The translations under genes and the position numbers were made by a program. Of a stretch of 64,000 nucleotides of DNA, positions 8,073 through 16,400 are shown piece after piece. A model generated the notes under the pieces. It ran no database searches and was not told the DNA's origin. It was given only the letters and a program-made list of their open reading frames with translations. Numbering within the stretch: position 1 is the stretch's first letter; the number at the start of each line of letters is the position of its first letter. This DNA is from an uncultured Acetobacteraceae bacterium (GTDB lineage: Bacteria; Pseudomonadota; Alphaproteobacteria; Acetobacterales; Acetobacteraceae), in contig CALTUD010000007.1 in assembly GCA_943912335.1 (NCBI GenBank), forward strand, positions 1-64,000, written 5' to 3'.

Positions 8073-9332
8073 TTAGCCCGCCATGCCGTCCTCGACCGCC
8101 TCGATGGCCGGAAACACGGCCTGGTCCACGGAAAACATCCTCTGGTGCATCAGCATCGCGCTTCCGAATGCGGCCCCTTCCGCGCCCAGGCGGGACAGTT
8201 CGACCTTGGGCGGCGGAAAGCCGTCCGGCAACTCCCGCGCGAGCCCGGCCTGGACCTGATCGGACACGTGGGCGAACAAGGCGCCCACGGAACCGCCGAT
8301 GACCACCAGCCCCGGATTGAGCACGTTGATCACGTGCAGCAGGCCGCGCGTGAGCCACCCGCCCCATTCCGCGACGGTCGATCGCGCCGCCGCCTCGCCA
8401 CGCTCCAGCGCGGCGAACAGCGAGGCCAGATCGGCGCCGGCCTTGCCGGACCGCTCGGCATAGCGCGACAGCACCGCCGCCTTGCCGATATAGCTTTCGA
8501 GCGAACCCTGGCGGCCTGGCCCCCCGCCATAGCCCTCGCCGCCCATCTGCAGATGGCCGAACTCCGCCGCGACGCCATGCGCGCCCCGGAACAGCTCGCC
8601 GCCAATCACGATACCGCCGCCGGCGCCGCTCTCGATCAGGAAGAAGGCCACCGTGTCCGAACGGCCGGACGTGCCGGCATAGGTCTCGGCCAGCGCCAGG
8701 GCGTTGGCGTCGTTCTCGATGGTGATGGCGGTATGGCGGCCGAGTTCGCGCTGCATCTCTTCGCGCAGCAGGGACGCCAGCTTCACGTCGCGCCAACCGA
8801 TATGCAGGGCCTCGCGGACCGTTCCGCGATCCAGCAGGGCCGGAATGGCGACCCCGAAGCCGCCGATGCGCCGCCGCCCGCCGGCCGCCGGCAACACGTC
8901 GCGGGCCATCGCGCAAAGCCGGACGACTGCTTGCTCCGGGCTGTGCCCGGCAGTGGCATAATCGGCGGCGCGCGTGGCGAGAACGTCGCCGCGCAGATCG
9001 ATCGCCAGCACGGTGAGGCGATCCACGCCGATCTCGGCGCCGACGAAGGTGGCGCCCATGCGTTCCAGCTCGATGACGATGCCCGGACGCCCGGTCCGGT
9101 AATCCGCTTCCAGATGACGGGCGCTCTCGTGCTCGGCCACGAGGCCTTCGCCCAGCAGATTGGCGATGATGTTGCCGGTGGTGGACCGATTCAGGTTCAG
9201 ATGCCGCGCCAGCGCCGCCCGGCTCATGCCGCCCTCGCGGAACAGCACGTTCAGGGCGCGGAGTTCGTTGACATAGCGAACGGATTGCGGCGTCAGGCTG
9301 GATGCGATCGTTCTGATCTTGGGCGACGCCAT
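8073..9332 (-). CDS. ROK family transcriptional regulator
   Basis: 419 residues. A winged-helix DNA-binding region (RALNVLFREGGMSRAALARH, then LNRSTTGNIIANLL) covers about 24-65, followed by a ROK sugar-kinase-like domain with IENDANALALAE and AAEFGHLQMGG. The ROK zinc motif CxCGxxGCxE is changed: the segment reads GYGGGPGRQGSLES, so the zinc cysteines are absent. The ATP-binding DxGxTK is also not intact, as usual for regulators. Start: ATG at 9332 gives a normal N-terminus, but no strong ribosome-binding site is visible; ATGs at 9374 and 9383 are alternatives. It lies downstream of the dehydrogenase and upstream of the importer, so it is very likely the local sugar-responsive repressor. Confidence 0.88.
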   Translation of the reverse strand: MASPKIRTIASSLTPQSVRYVNELRALNVLFREGGMSRAALARHLNLNRSTTGNIIANLLGEGLVAEHESARHLEADYRTGRPGIVIELERMGATFVGAEIGVDRLTVLAIDLRGDVLATRAADYATAGHSPEQAVVRLCAMARDVLPAAGGRRRIGGFGVAIPALLDRGTVREALHIGWRDVKLASLLREEMQRELGRHTAITIENDANALALAETYAGTSGRSDTVAFFLIESGAGGGIVIGGELFRGAHGVAAEFGHLQMGGEGYGGGPGRQGSLESYIGKAAVLSRYAERSGKAGADLASLFAALERGEAAARSTVAEWGGWLTRGLLHVINVLNPGLVVIGGSVGALFAHVSDQVQAGLARELPDGFPPPKVELSRLGAEGAAFGSAMLMHQRMFSVDQAVFPAIEAVEDGMAG

Positions 9333-9418
9333 GGTGGTCCGGACAGAGGAAGCGGTCCCGGTTTTCCTGCACATCGGGGGCATGTCAAGCCGGGCCCGCT
9401 TCCGTCCGCCGGGCGACC

Positions 9419-10156
9419 TCAGATGTCCTGGTTCTGCGGCAGGATCACCAGATCGCGGATCGTCACATGGCGCGGCCGGGTCAGCATGAACAGGATGGCC
9501 TCGGCGATCTCCTCCGGCGGCAGACCACCCTTTCCGTCGAGCAGGGCCTGCCGGTTCTCCGGCGTCCAGCTGTCGAGCAGCGGGGTGATGGCGATGCCCG
9601 GCGAGATCTCGCCGACCCGCAGACCGTGCGGCGCCACCTGCCGACGCAGGCCATGCACGAAGGCCTGCACCGCATGCTTGCTCGCGCTGTAGACCGGCTC
9701 CCACGGAATCGCGATATGGCCGGCCACCGAGCTGGTGACCACGATGTCGCCGGTCCTGCGTCCGACCATATGCGGAAGCACCTCGCGCACGAGCCGGAAC
9801 ACGCTGTTCACGTTCAGCGACAGCATCCGGTCCCAGGCATCCGCATCGCCACCCAGCACGTCGCCGCCGACATAGAGACCGGCATTGGCATGAACGATGT
9901 CGAGCTGCCCGCAGGCCGCGATCACCCGCTCCGGCAGTGCCGCGACCTGGGCCGGATCGACGAGATCGACCTGGAGCGGCATCGCCCGGTCTCCGAGCGG
10001 TTCGGTGACGGCGGCGAGCCTGGCCGCGTCGCGGTCGCAGAACACCACATGCGCTCCGGCCGCATGCAGCCGCATCGCCGAGGCGGCGCCGATCCCGGAC
10101 GCGGCTCCGGTCACCAGGGCGACCTGCCCCGCCAGCGGGTTTCCATCACCGTTCAT
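9419..10156 (-). CDS. Ribitol 2-dehydrogenase-like SDR
   Basis: 245 residues. It strongly resembles Klebsiella-type ribitol dehydrogenase, including HANAGLYVGG, EPVYSASKHAVQAFVHGLRR, VAPHGLRVG and the C-terminal VTIRDLVILPQNQDI. The nucleotide loop TGAASGIG is at 16-23; the catalytic residues are N115, S143, Y156 and K160. The D41 of FCDRD indicates NAD use. The family oxidises pentitols such as ribitol to 2-ketoses. GGAAAGGATGAGG precedes the ATG at 10156 (another ATG is at 10165). Its promoter region carries a candidate ROK operator, and the ROK gene follows on the same strand, so they may form one transcript. Confidence 0.85.
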   Translation of the reverse strand: MNGDGNPLAGQVALVTGAASGIGAASAMRLHAAGAHVVFCDRDAARLAAVTEPLGDRAMPLQVDLVDPAQVAALPERVIAACGQLDIVHANAGLYVGGDVLGGDADAWDRMLSLNVNSVFRLVREVLPHMVGRRTGDIVVTSSVAGHIAIPWEPVYSASKHAVQAFVHGLRRQVAPHGLRVGEISPGIAITPLLDSWTPENRQALLDGKGGLPPEEIAEAILFMLTRPRHVTIRDLVILPQNQDI

Positions 10157-10182
10157 GGCCCTCATCCTTTCCCTGCACTTCT

Positions 10183-10207
10183 TTTGTTTGTCGCGAGAGC
10201 AAACTAA
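10183..10207. promoter_or_regulatory. Candidate ROK operator upstream of the ribitol dehydrogenase gene
   Basis: TTTGTTTG-N9-CAAACTAA, ending 27 bases before the dehydrogenase start. The half-sites are near-perfect inverted repeats with the same spacing as the site at 7995-8019. This is the better of the two matches. Confidence 0.62.
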
Positions 10208-10499
10208 CGCAGCTGGACATCGTCTGCAACGCGATAAGTCGCGATGCGAGCGATCGCCGACGTCATCCGCGCCGGGATCGTTCTCCCGATGGAACGGCAC
10301 CTGCCGCCGCAGCATGCACGGCGACGTCCCCTCGCCGAACGGGTCGCAGCCGCCCCGCATTCGGTCGCCATCAGCAGGCCGCGCGACGGCGCCGGGCAGC
10401 GAACGGGCTCGCCGCCACGAAGCAACACGCGGCATCGCCGAAGGAGGTGGAGGGCTACACGCCGGCCGATCGGCGCCAGACGGTCGTCGCTGGTCGGCT
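10208..10499. other. Gene-free stretch between the kinase stop and the dehydrogenase promoter
   Basis: No convincing coding frame, RNA or terminator with a T run was found. The open frames here are low-complexity Arg/Ala/Pro products of GC-rich DNA. The promoter of the dehydrogenase-ROK transcript must lie near 10180-10260, but no clear -35/-10 pair could be picked. Confidence 0.5.
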
Positions 10500-11162
10500 T
10501 CAGGAACCCGACGCGGGCGTCTGCACCGCCGCTGCATCACCCAGCGCGACACGCCGATCGGCACGCCCGGCCGATGCCGCAATCACCCGCGCGTTCGGCT
10601 CGTCCGTCCGCGCGATCCAGTCCAGAGCCGCCGCCCGGTCGCGGCCGAAGCGCATGTGACGGGCCAGCAGCCACTCGGCCCGCAGCGTCTCGTCCGTGGC
10701 GACGAACCAGCTTTCGTCGAGCAAGTCCCGCACAGGCGACCACGCGCCATCCAGCAGCAGGTAGTTGCCCTCCACGATCAACAGCGGGATCTCCGCCGGA
10801 ATGGCAATGGCGCCGGCGATCGGCTCCTCGATCTCGCGCCGGAACGCCGGCGCATACACGATCTCGCCCACGACCGGCTCGCGCAGGCGGCGCAGCAGGG
10901 ACACGAAACCGGCGGCGTCGAACGTGTCCGGCGCCCCCTTCCGCCCGGCCCGGCCCAACCGCTCCAGCTCGCATTGCGCCAGATGGAATCCGTCCATCGG
11001 CACCACCATCGCGGCATCGCCGAGTGCCTCGGCCAGAACCGACGCCAGAGTGGATTTGCCGCTGCCCGGCGCGCCGGCCAGACCGAGAATGCGACGCCCG
11101 CCCTTGGACAGAAGCGCTTCGGCCGCACGCACGGCGTCGGTCCGGGTGGTGATGCTGTTCAT
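10500..11162 (-). CDS. P-loop nucleoside/sugar kinase-like protein (uridine kinase / FrcK-type fold)
   Basis: A 220-residue cytoplasmic P-loop kinase. Walker A is APGSGKST at 31-38; VVPMDGFHL follows at about 53-61 (the DG-FH motif of the phosphoribulokinase/uridine kinase/pantothenate kinase group), and LLIVEGNYLLL marks the later beta strand. This set is typical of nucleoside/nucleotide kinase family proteins often annotated as fructose-transport kinases. The substrate is not evident. Its ATG overlaps the stop of the efflux membrane-fusion gene (ATGA), making it the last gene of the FUSC efflux operon, an unexpected partner. Function in that operon is unknown. Confidence 0.75.
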   Translation of the reverse strand: MNSITTRTDAVRAAEALLSKGGRRILGLAGAPGSGKSTLASVLAEALGDAAMVVPMDGFHLAQCELERLGRAGRKGAPDTFDAAGFVSLLRRLREPVVGEIVYAPAFRREIEEPIAGAIAIPAEIPLLIVEGNYLLLDGAWSPVRDLLDESWFVATDETLRAEWLLARHMRFGRDRAAALDWIARTDEPNARVIAASAGRADRRVALGDAAAVQTPASGS

Positions 11163-12382
11163 GGGGTCGTTTGTCCCGCCGGGCTGGTGATCACGCCGCC
11201 TTTGGGCACGGCCATGGGCGGCGGCGCCGGCGACATCGCCGGGGCCACGGCCTGATCTTCCGGCAGCGGCGGCGGGACGTCGTTCGGGCGCTGCCCGGAC
11301 AGTACCGCCTTGAGCACCGACACGCCATGCCCGGTATGCGGGTTGAGCTGCACCGTGGCGGTCATGCCGGCGGACAGGATCACGTCCGGCGGCACCTGAT
11401 CGAGCGCGATGCGCACGGGGATGCGCTGCGCCAGCCTGATCCAGGTGAAGACCGGATTCACCGAAGCGAGGCCTGCGGAATCCGCCTGCGCATTCTGCAC
11501 CTCGATGCCACGCGAGATGCCGGACACGTGGCCCCAGAGCGGCTGCTTCCAGCCCATCAGATACAGACGCGCGCGATCGCCGAGATGAATGTCGGAAAGC
11601 TGGGTTTCCTCGAAATACGCATCCACCCAGAAGCTGTCGGAATTGACGATGGAGATCACACGTTCGCCCACCGTGACGTAGTCGCCGACCTGAGCATTGA
11701 GGTTGGTCACGAAGCCATTGACGCTGGCGGTGATGCGCGTGCGCTTCAGGTTCACACGCGCCTGCGCCAGCGTGGCGAGGTTGCGACGCAGGGTCGCTTC
11801 CGCCGTCTGCACCTGGGTGGCGAAATTCTGCTTCTCTTCCACCGAGGTCGAGAGCGTGGTGAGCTCGCGCCGCCGCGCATCCTGCGCCTTGCTGTTGGCG
11901 AGCGACGCCTGCGCCTGCTCCACGTCCGCCTCGGCATTGGCGACGGCGATCTGGTAGTCGGTCGGTTCGATCTCCATCAGAAGCTGCCCGCGCCGGACGA
12001 AGCCGTCGGCGCGCACGGGCAGGCTGACCAGACGCCCGGCCACTTCGGAGGCTTCGGTCACCACATAAGCGCGAACGGTCGCGTCGCGGGTCCAGGGCGC
12101 GATCAGATACGCGTCCCACACCGCCCAGCCGAGCAATCCGGCGATCGCCACCATCGACAGGGTGAGCAGGATCGGCGTGGCCCGCAGACCGGACGGCTGT
12201 TTGGGTTTGCGCTGACGCGTGGAGGACGGCTCGGACGTCGGCACAGCCCCGGTACTGGCCTGCCCGCCGATGCGCCGGGCGGCCGGGGCGGATGGGGCAG
12301 CGGCCGACCCGTTTTCGGGCCCATGCGAGTCCTGCGCCTGCACCGGCGGCGCCGGCAAGGGGCGATCGGGCTGTTCGCTCAC
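11159..12382 (-). CDS. HlyD-type membrane fusion protein of an aromatic-acid efflux system
   Basis: 407 residues from a GTG start. After a disordered Pro/Ala-rich N-terminus, one transmembrane helix lies at about 68-91. A biotinyl-lipoyl-like HlyD core follows (ASEVAGRLVSLPVRADGFVRRGQLL), then a coiled-coil hairpin at about 150-230, and a beta-barrel (DSFWVDAYFEETQLSDIHLGD). The C-terminal tail is Pro-rich. It links the inner-membrane FUSC permease to the envelope, as AaeA does with AaeB. The GTG at 12382 comes right after the DUF1656 stop; an ATG at 12430 would add an odd Cys-rich extension inside the neighbour, so GTG is preferred. Confidence 0.88.
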   Translation of the reverse strand: MSEQPDRPLPAPPVQAQDSHGPENGSAAAPSAPAARRIGGQASTGAVPTSEPSSTRQRKPKQPSGLRATPILLTLSMVAIAGLLGWAVWDAYLIAPWTRDATVRAYVVTEASEVAGRLVSLPVRADGFVRRGQLLMEIEPTDYQIAVANAEADVEQAQASLANSKAQDARRRELTTLSTSVEEKQNFATQVQTAEATLRRNLATLAQARVNLKRTRITASVNGFVTNLNAQVGDYVTVGERVISIVNSDSFWVDAYFEETQLSDIHLGDRARLYLMGWKQPLWGHVSGISRGIEVQNAQADSAGLASVNPVFTWIRLAQRIPVRIALDQVPPDVILSAGMTATVQLNPHTGHGVSVLKAVLSGQRPNDVPPPLPEDQAVAPAMSPAPPPMAVPKGGVITSPAGQTTP

Positions 12383-12383
12383 C

Positions 12384-12599
12384 TCAAAACACTCCCGCGC
12401 ACAGAACCAGCACACACAGCACCACGACATACACCGCGAAGTTGAACAAGGACGGATGCCAGACGTGCCGCGAAAGCCCGTATCGGCTCGACAAACGGAA
12501 CAATGGCAGGCAGAGCAGCCACGCCACCAGCATCAGCGGCGTGAACGGGGCGACATAGACGCCGAAGATGTCGATTTCCCGGTAATGCACCCGCGTCAC
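12384..12599 (-). CDS. DUF1656 small membrane protein (AaeX-like)
   Basis: 71 residues with two hydrophobic helices (about 13-33 and 50-70) and the family start REIDIFGVYVAPF. Proteins of this type always accompany FUSC and HlyD components of aromatic acid efflux pumps; their exact role is not established. Its ATG overlaps the FUSC stop by 4 bases and the HlyD gene starts directly after its stop, so the three are coupled. Confidence 0.9.
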   Translation of the reverse strand: MTRVHYREIDIFGVYVAPFTPLMLVAWLLCLPLFRLSSRYGLSRHVWHPSLFNFAVYVVVLCVLVLCAGVF

Positions 12600-14599
12600 C
12601 CCATCCCGGCGGTTGCGGGCGGTCTGCGATCGGCGAAATACGGCGTGTGACGCTGCAACATGTCGGAAAGCAGCGTGATCTCAACCTGCGCACGCAGCCC
12701 GGCAGCGTCCCGCGGCTGCGCCAGAGCCAGGGCACGCAGGCCGCCGGTGCACCGCTCCACCTCGCCCTGGGCCAGAAGTCCCAACGACGCCTCGAGCCTG
12801 TCCGGATGCAACAGACCGGCTTCCATGTTCCGCAGACGCAGGATCTGCGCACCGGCGCTGAAGCCCGCCACCAGACGAGCACGATCCGCGGGGTCCGTCG
12901 CGCCCGGGAGCGCGCCGACCCGCGCAATCAACAGACCGATCCAGTCCTGCGCGGCCCGCCCTGTCCGTCCCGCGGCGAACCGGCGGACATCGCGCAAGGT
13001 AAGGGCCAGCAAACGACGCACCTTCCAGTCCTGCGGCACGGGGGAGAACAAGCGGAACCCGATCAGCCCCACGATCACGCCGGCAACGATCCCCTGCGCG
13101 CCGTTCAGGAACGACGACAGATTGTAGCTTTGCTGGTTGCTGGGCGCGAGCAGCGCCAGAAAGATGAAGTTGATCGCCGTGAACAGGAAACGATGCCAGG
13201 TTCCGGCCGCCATGAAGGCCGACGGTATCATCACCGCGCCGATGGCCGCCACCAGGGCGACATAGCTCTGCTGTCCGGGCAGAACGGCGAACGAGACGAT
13301 CGCCGCGAGGATGGCCGCACACACCACGCCCACGCCGAATTCCGGCACGATCTTGTGCGCGAGATCGGCCTGCGGTGCGAACAGGATGGTGATCACCGCG
13401 CCGAACACCATCAGGCTCTGCCCGCCGGGCCATGCGAACTCGATCCATACCACGGCGGCCAGGATCATGGTGAAAGCGACGCGCAGCCCGTTGGTCAGCG
13501 CCACGAACACGTCCGGCACGTGCAGGCGGCGTTGCGGCCAGTCACGCATCGCCTCGGTGGGGTCGTCCAGCAACGCCACGGCATTGGCGCCCCTGGCCAG
13601 ACCCAGCAGCGTCTCAGCGCAGCGATCCAGCAACAAGCGTTCGGAGATCGTCCGGGCGTCCCGCGCCACCAGATGACGGGCCAGTTCGCGGCACCGGTCG
13701 CGTGCGGCCGCCGCGTCGTCCCAGTCCACGTCGTCGATCCGCGAGTTTCCCGACAGCAGCGGCATCGGCCAATCCGCCTCCGGCCTGTTCTCCGGCGTGG
13801 ACAGATGCGTCACCACGTCGTTCCAGGCGCCGAGCGCGCGCAGCAGACCTTCCGTACCGGCCTTCAACATGCCGGAGCGGTAGCGGAGATCGGCGGTCTC
13901 CCCGAGCGCCTCGTCCATGAGCGGATCGAGCGCGGCCAGGGCGCCGATCAGTTCGCGACGCCGCGCCACCATGTCGGAGGAATTGCTGCGCAGCGTTTCG
14001 GTGATGCCGTCGGCGACGCCGCCGAGGATCGCCACGAAGCGCTGCGCCAGACGGCGGCGGGCATCGCCGGTATCGGTCGCGGACAGAACCAGACCGGCGC
14101 TGAGCACGCCGATGGAAATCTCGGTGGCGCGGGTGATCGCCAACAGGAAGACGTCGTTGGGCGAACCGTTGACGCTGTCGGCGAACACGATCGCCGCGGT
14201 GTAGCCGGCCAGCGACGCCGCATAGGCGGCCGCGTTGCGCAGGACGGTCGCCATGAAGCCGGCGATCATGCCCCAGGCCGCCAGCCCCGCGATCATCGCG
14301 ATCCGCGCCTGCGGCATCAGGGCGGTCAGCACCACGATCGCCAGCGCCCCGGTGCAGGTGCCGACGATGCGGAACTGTCCCTTGCGGAGCGACGCGCCGA
14401 TGGTGGGCTGGCAGACGATCGCGGCCGTCAGCGGCGCCCAGTACGCGTTGTCGAGCTGGAGCCAGAACGCCACCCACATCGCCAGCGCCACCGAAGCCAG
14501 CATGCGCACGCCATACAGGACGCGCGGCTGCATCTCTTCCAGCGATCGCATCAGGGACGGCCAGCGTCCATCGGTCGCGCCGGCGGCAGCAGCGGCCAT
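12596..14599 (-). CDS. FUSC family inner-membrane efflux transporter (AaeB-like)
   Basis: 667 residues with the two-half layout of the family: a cluster of about six transmembrane helices at 30-170, a soluble region at about 180-350, a second helix cluster at about 370-520, and a cytoplasmic tail. Landmarks are NAYWAPLTAAIVCQPTIGASLRKG near the start and SLMVFGAVITILFAPQ at the second membrane half. Relatives export hydroxylated aromatic acids or fusaric acid. The order FUSC - DUF1656 - HlyD with 4-base overlaps is the standard operon. No LysR regulator is adjacent, so control is unclear; signal peptidase lies 48 bases upstream on the same strand. Confidence 0.92.
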   Translation of the reverse strand: MAAAAAGATDGRWPSLMRSLEEMQPRVLYGVRMLASVALAMWVAFWLQLDNAYWAPLTAAIVCQPTIGASLRKGQFRIVGTCTGALAIVVLTALMPQARIAMIAGLAAWGMIAGFMATVLRNAAAYAASLAGYTAAIVFADSVNGSPNDVFLLAITRATEISIGVLSAGLVLSATDTGDARRRLAQRFVAILGGVADGITETLRSNSSDMVARRRELIGALAALDPLMDEALGETADLRYRSGMLKAGTEGLLRALGAWNDVVTHLSTPENRPEADWPMPLLSGNSRIDDVDWDDAAAARDRCRELARHLVARDARTISERLLLDRCAETLLGLARGANAVALLDDPTEAMRDWPQRRLHVPDVFVALTNGLRVAFTMILAAVVWIEFAWPGGQSLMVFGAVITILFAPQADLAHKIVPEFGVGVVCAAILAAIVSFAVLPGQQSYVALVAAIGAVMIPSAFMAAGTWHRFLFTAINFIFLALLAPSNQQSYNLSSFLNGAQGIVAGVIVGLIGFRLFSPVPQDWKVRRLLALTLRDVRRFAAGRTGRAAQDWIGLLIARVGALPGATDPADRARLVAGFSAGAQILRLRNMEAGLLHPDRLEASLGLLAQGEVERCTGGLRALALAQPRDAAGLRAQVEITLLSDMLQRHTPYFADRRPPATAGMG

Positions 14600-14647
14600 G
14601 AGGTTCCCTCGATGCCGACCGGCCCGGTGCCGGATCGCTTCGAACCC

Positions 14648-15391
14648 CTAACGAACCAGCAACAGCATCCGTTCCGGCCTCACGCTCGCCATCCAGGCCG
14701 CGGGCCCGGCGCCCGGCGCGTCGATGTCGCGCGATGCCGCCACCAGACGCACCCTTCCCTGCAGATTCCAGAGCGGCAGCAGACCGACCCCGCCCTGCGC
14801 GACGGAAAACCGGCTGTCGGCCGAGTTGTCCCGATTGTCGCCCATCACGAAGAGACGGCCCTCGGGCACGCGCAGTTCGCTCATCTCGTCCACGGGCCCA
14901 TGCGCCAGCACCTTCAGGATGCTGTGCGCGACACCGCCGGGCAGATCCTCGGTGAAGCGCCGCGCCGGAACGACGCTGCCGTCGGCCAACTCTTCCCGTC
15001 CGACACCACGATCGGTCCAGGGTACCACGCGACCGTTCAGGACCACATATCCGGCAATCAGCGCGATGCGGTCGCCCGGCAGGCCGATCACCCGTTTCAC
15101 CCAGCTCGTGCCCGGCTCGGACGGGCTGCGGAACACCACCACGTCGCCGCGCTTCGGTACCGATCCCCACAAGCGGCCGCCACGCGGCAGCCTGTCGCCG
15201 AACGGCAGATCGGCCGTGCTGTAGCCATAAGCGAACGGCTCCGCGACCATGTGGTCGCCGATCAACAAACTCGGCTGCATGGAGCCGGACGACACGAAGT
15301 ATGGCGCGGCGAACGCGGTGCCCGCGACCAAGGCCAGCATCAGCGCCACCAGGATCTCGCGTATCCTGATCCAGCCCGCCCTTCGTTTCAT
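14648..15391 (-). CDS. lepB: Signal peptidase I
   Basis: 247 residues with a single N-terminal membrane anchor (about 13-32). The serine/lysine dyad is S37 in SSGSMQPSL and K99 in WVKRVIGLPGD; the later MGDNRDNSADSR is the family signature. It cleaves signal peptides on the periplasmic face. The context is unusual: it is between a nucleoside-type importer and the FUSC efflux set rather than beside rnc or era, so it may be an additional signal peptidase. The gaps of 82 and 48 bases to its neighbours allow co-transcription with both. Confidence 0.92.
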   Translation of the reverse strand: MKRRAGWIRIREILVALMLALVAGTAFAAPYFVSSGSMQPSLLIGDHMVAEPFAYGYSTADLPFGDRLPRGGRLWGSVPKRGDVVVFRSPSEPGTSWVKRVIGLPGDRIALIAGYVVLNGRVVPWTDRGVGREELADGSVVPARRFTEDLPGGVAHSILKVLAHGPVDEMSELRVPEGRLFVMGDNRDNSADSRFSVAQGGVGLLPLWNLQGRVRLVAASRDIDAPGAGPAAWMASVRPERMLLLVR

Positions 15392-15473
15392 GCGCGTTTC
15401 TCCGGTTGCGAACCGATCCTGCCCGCAACCCTGCGCCGGAACAGCTTAACAATCCGCAAACAGAACGACGCCC

Positions 15474-16400
15474 TCAACGCTGATCGCGATAATACGGCAC
15501 CCCCAGCGCCGCAGGCGCCGCGATCCGTCCACGTCCGGTCAGCGCCGGCAGCATCATGAACAGAAGCGTCACCAGATACGGCAACATGCCGAGGAACGCC
15601 GACGGAACACCCCAATCGCGCGCCTGCGCCAGATAGCCGAGCGCGCCGACGAAGCCGAACAGCAACGCGCCGGCGACGATGCGCCAGGGCCGGTATCCGG
15701 CAAAGATCACCAGCGCCACGGCGATCCAGCCGCGCCCCGCCGTCACCCCGTCGGACCAGGACGGCACGAAGCCCAGCGTCAGATACGCCCCGGCCCCGGC
15801 CGAGATCGCCGCCCCCAGCACCACATAGGCGAAGCGCAGCGGCAACACCTTCATCCCCACCGCATCGCAGGCGGCGGGATTCTCGCCGATCGCCCGCAGC
15901 GCCAGCCCATGCCGGGTGCGGAACAACAGCCAGTGCAGAAACAAGGGCAGGATCAGGAACGCGACATAGACCGGCAGGCTCTGCCGGAACAATGCCTCGC
16001 CCAGCACCGGCAAACGATCCAGAACAGGGATCGGCAGAACCGGAAAGGTGGCCGCCGAGGGCTGGCCCGCGAAGGGACGGCCCAGCGTCGCCGCCAGACC
16101 CATGCCGCCCATGGTCAACGCCATGCCGCACAGAACCTGGCTGGCCCTCGCCACCACGGTCGCGAACGCGAACAGACTCCCCGCCGCCGCCCCCGTCGCC
16201 AGCGCCGCCAGAACCCCCACCGCCGGATCGTGCGTGCCGGACACGGCGGCCACCGCCGACATCGCGCCGAGCGCCATCAGCCCTTCCACGCCGAGATTCA
16301 ACACCCCGACGCGCTCGGCCAGGAGTTCGCCCAGCCCGGCCAGTGCCAGAACCGCGCCGGACACCAGGGCGTTGGACAGAAGACCGCCGACGACGCTCAT
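15474..16400 (-). CDS. BMP-family ABC transporter permease (second permease, NupQ/YufQ type)
   Basis: A 308-residue membrane protein with about eight helices. LNLGVEGLMALGAMSAV and HGLALRAIGENPAACDAVGM mark it as the shorter of the two permeases of nucleoside-type (BMP) importers. Its ATG overlaps the stop of the first permease (ATGA). It acts with the permease at 16397-17479, the ATPase at 17529-19106 and the binding protein at 19112-20206. Confidence 0.9.
   Translation of the reverse strand: MSVVGGLLSNALVSGAVLALAGLGELLAERVGVLNLGVEGLMALGAMSAVAAVSGTHDPAVGVLAALATGAAAGSLFAFATVVARASQVLCGMALTMGGMGLAATLGRPFAGQPSAATFPVLPIPVLDRLPVLGEALFRQSLPVYVAFLILPLFLHWLLFRTRHGLALRAIGENPAACDAVGMKVLPLRFAYVVLGAAISAGAGAYLTLGFVPSWSDGVTAGRGWIAVALVIFAGYRPWRIVAGALLFGFVGALGYLAQARDWGVPSAFLGMLPYLVTLLFMMLPALTGRGRIAAPAALGVPYYRDQR

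Noticed and set aside
12647..15559. A 970-codon plus-strand open frame opposite the FUSC and signal peptidase genes
   Set aside because: Low-complexity antisense product; the minus-strand genes have clear families and coupled starts.
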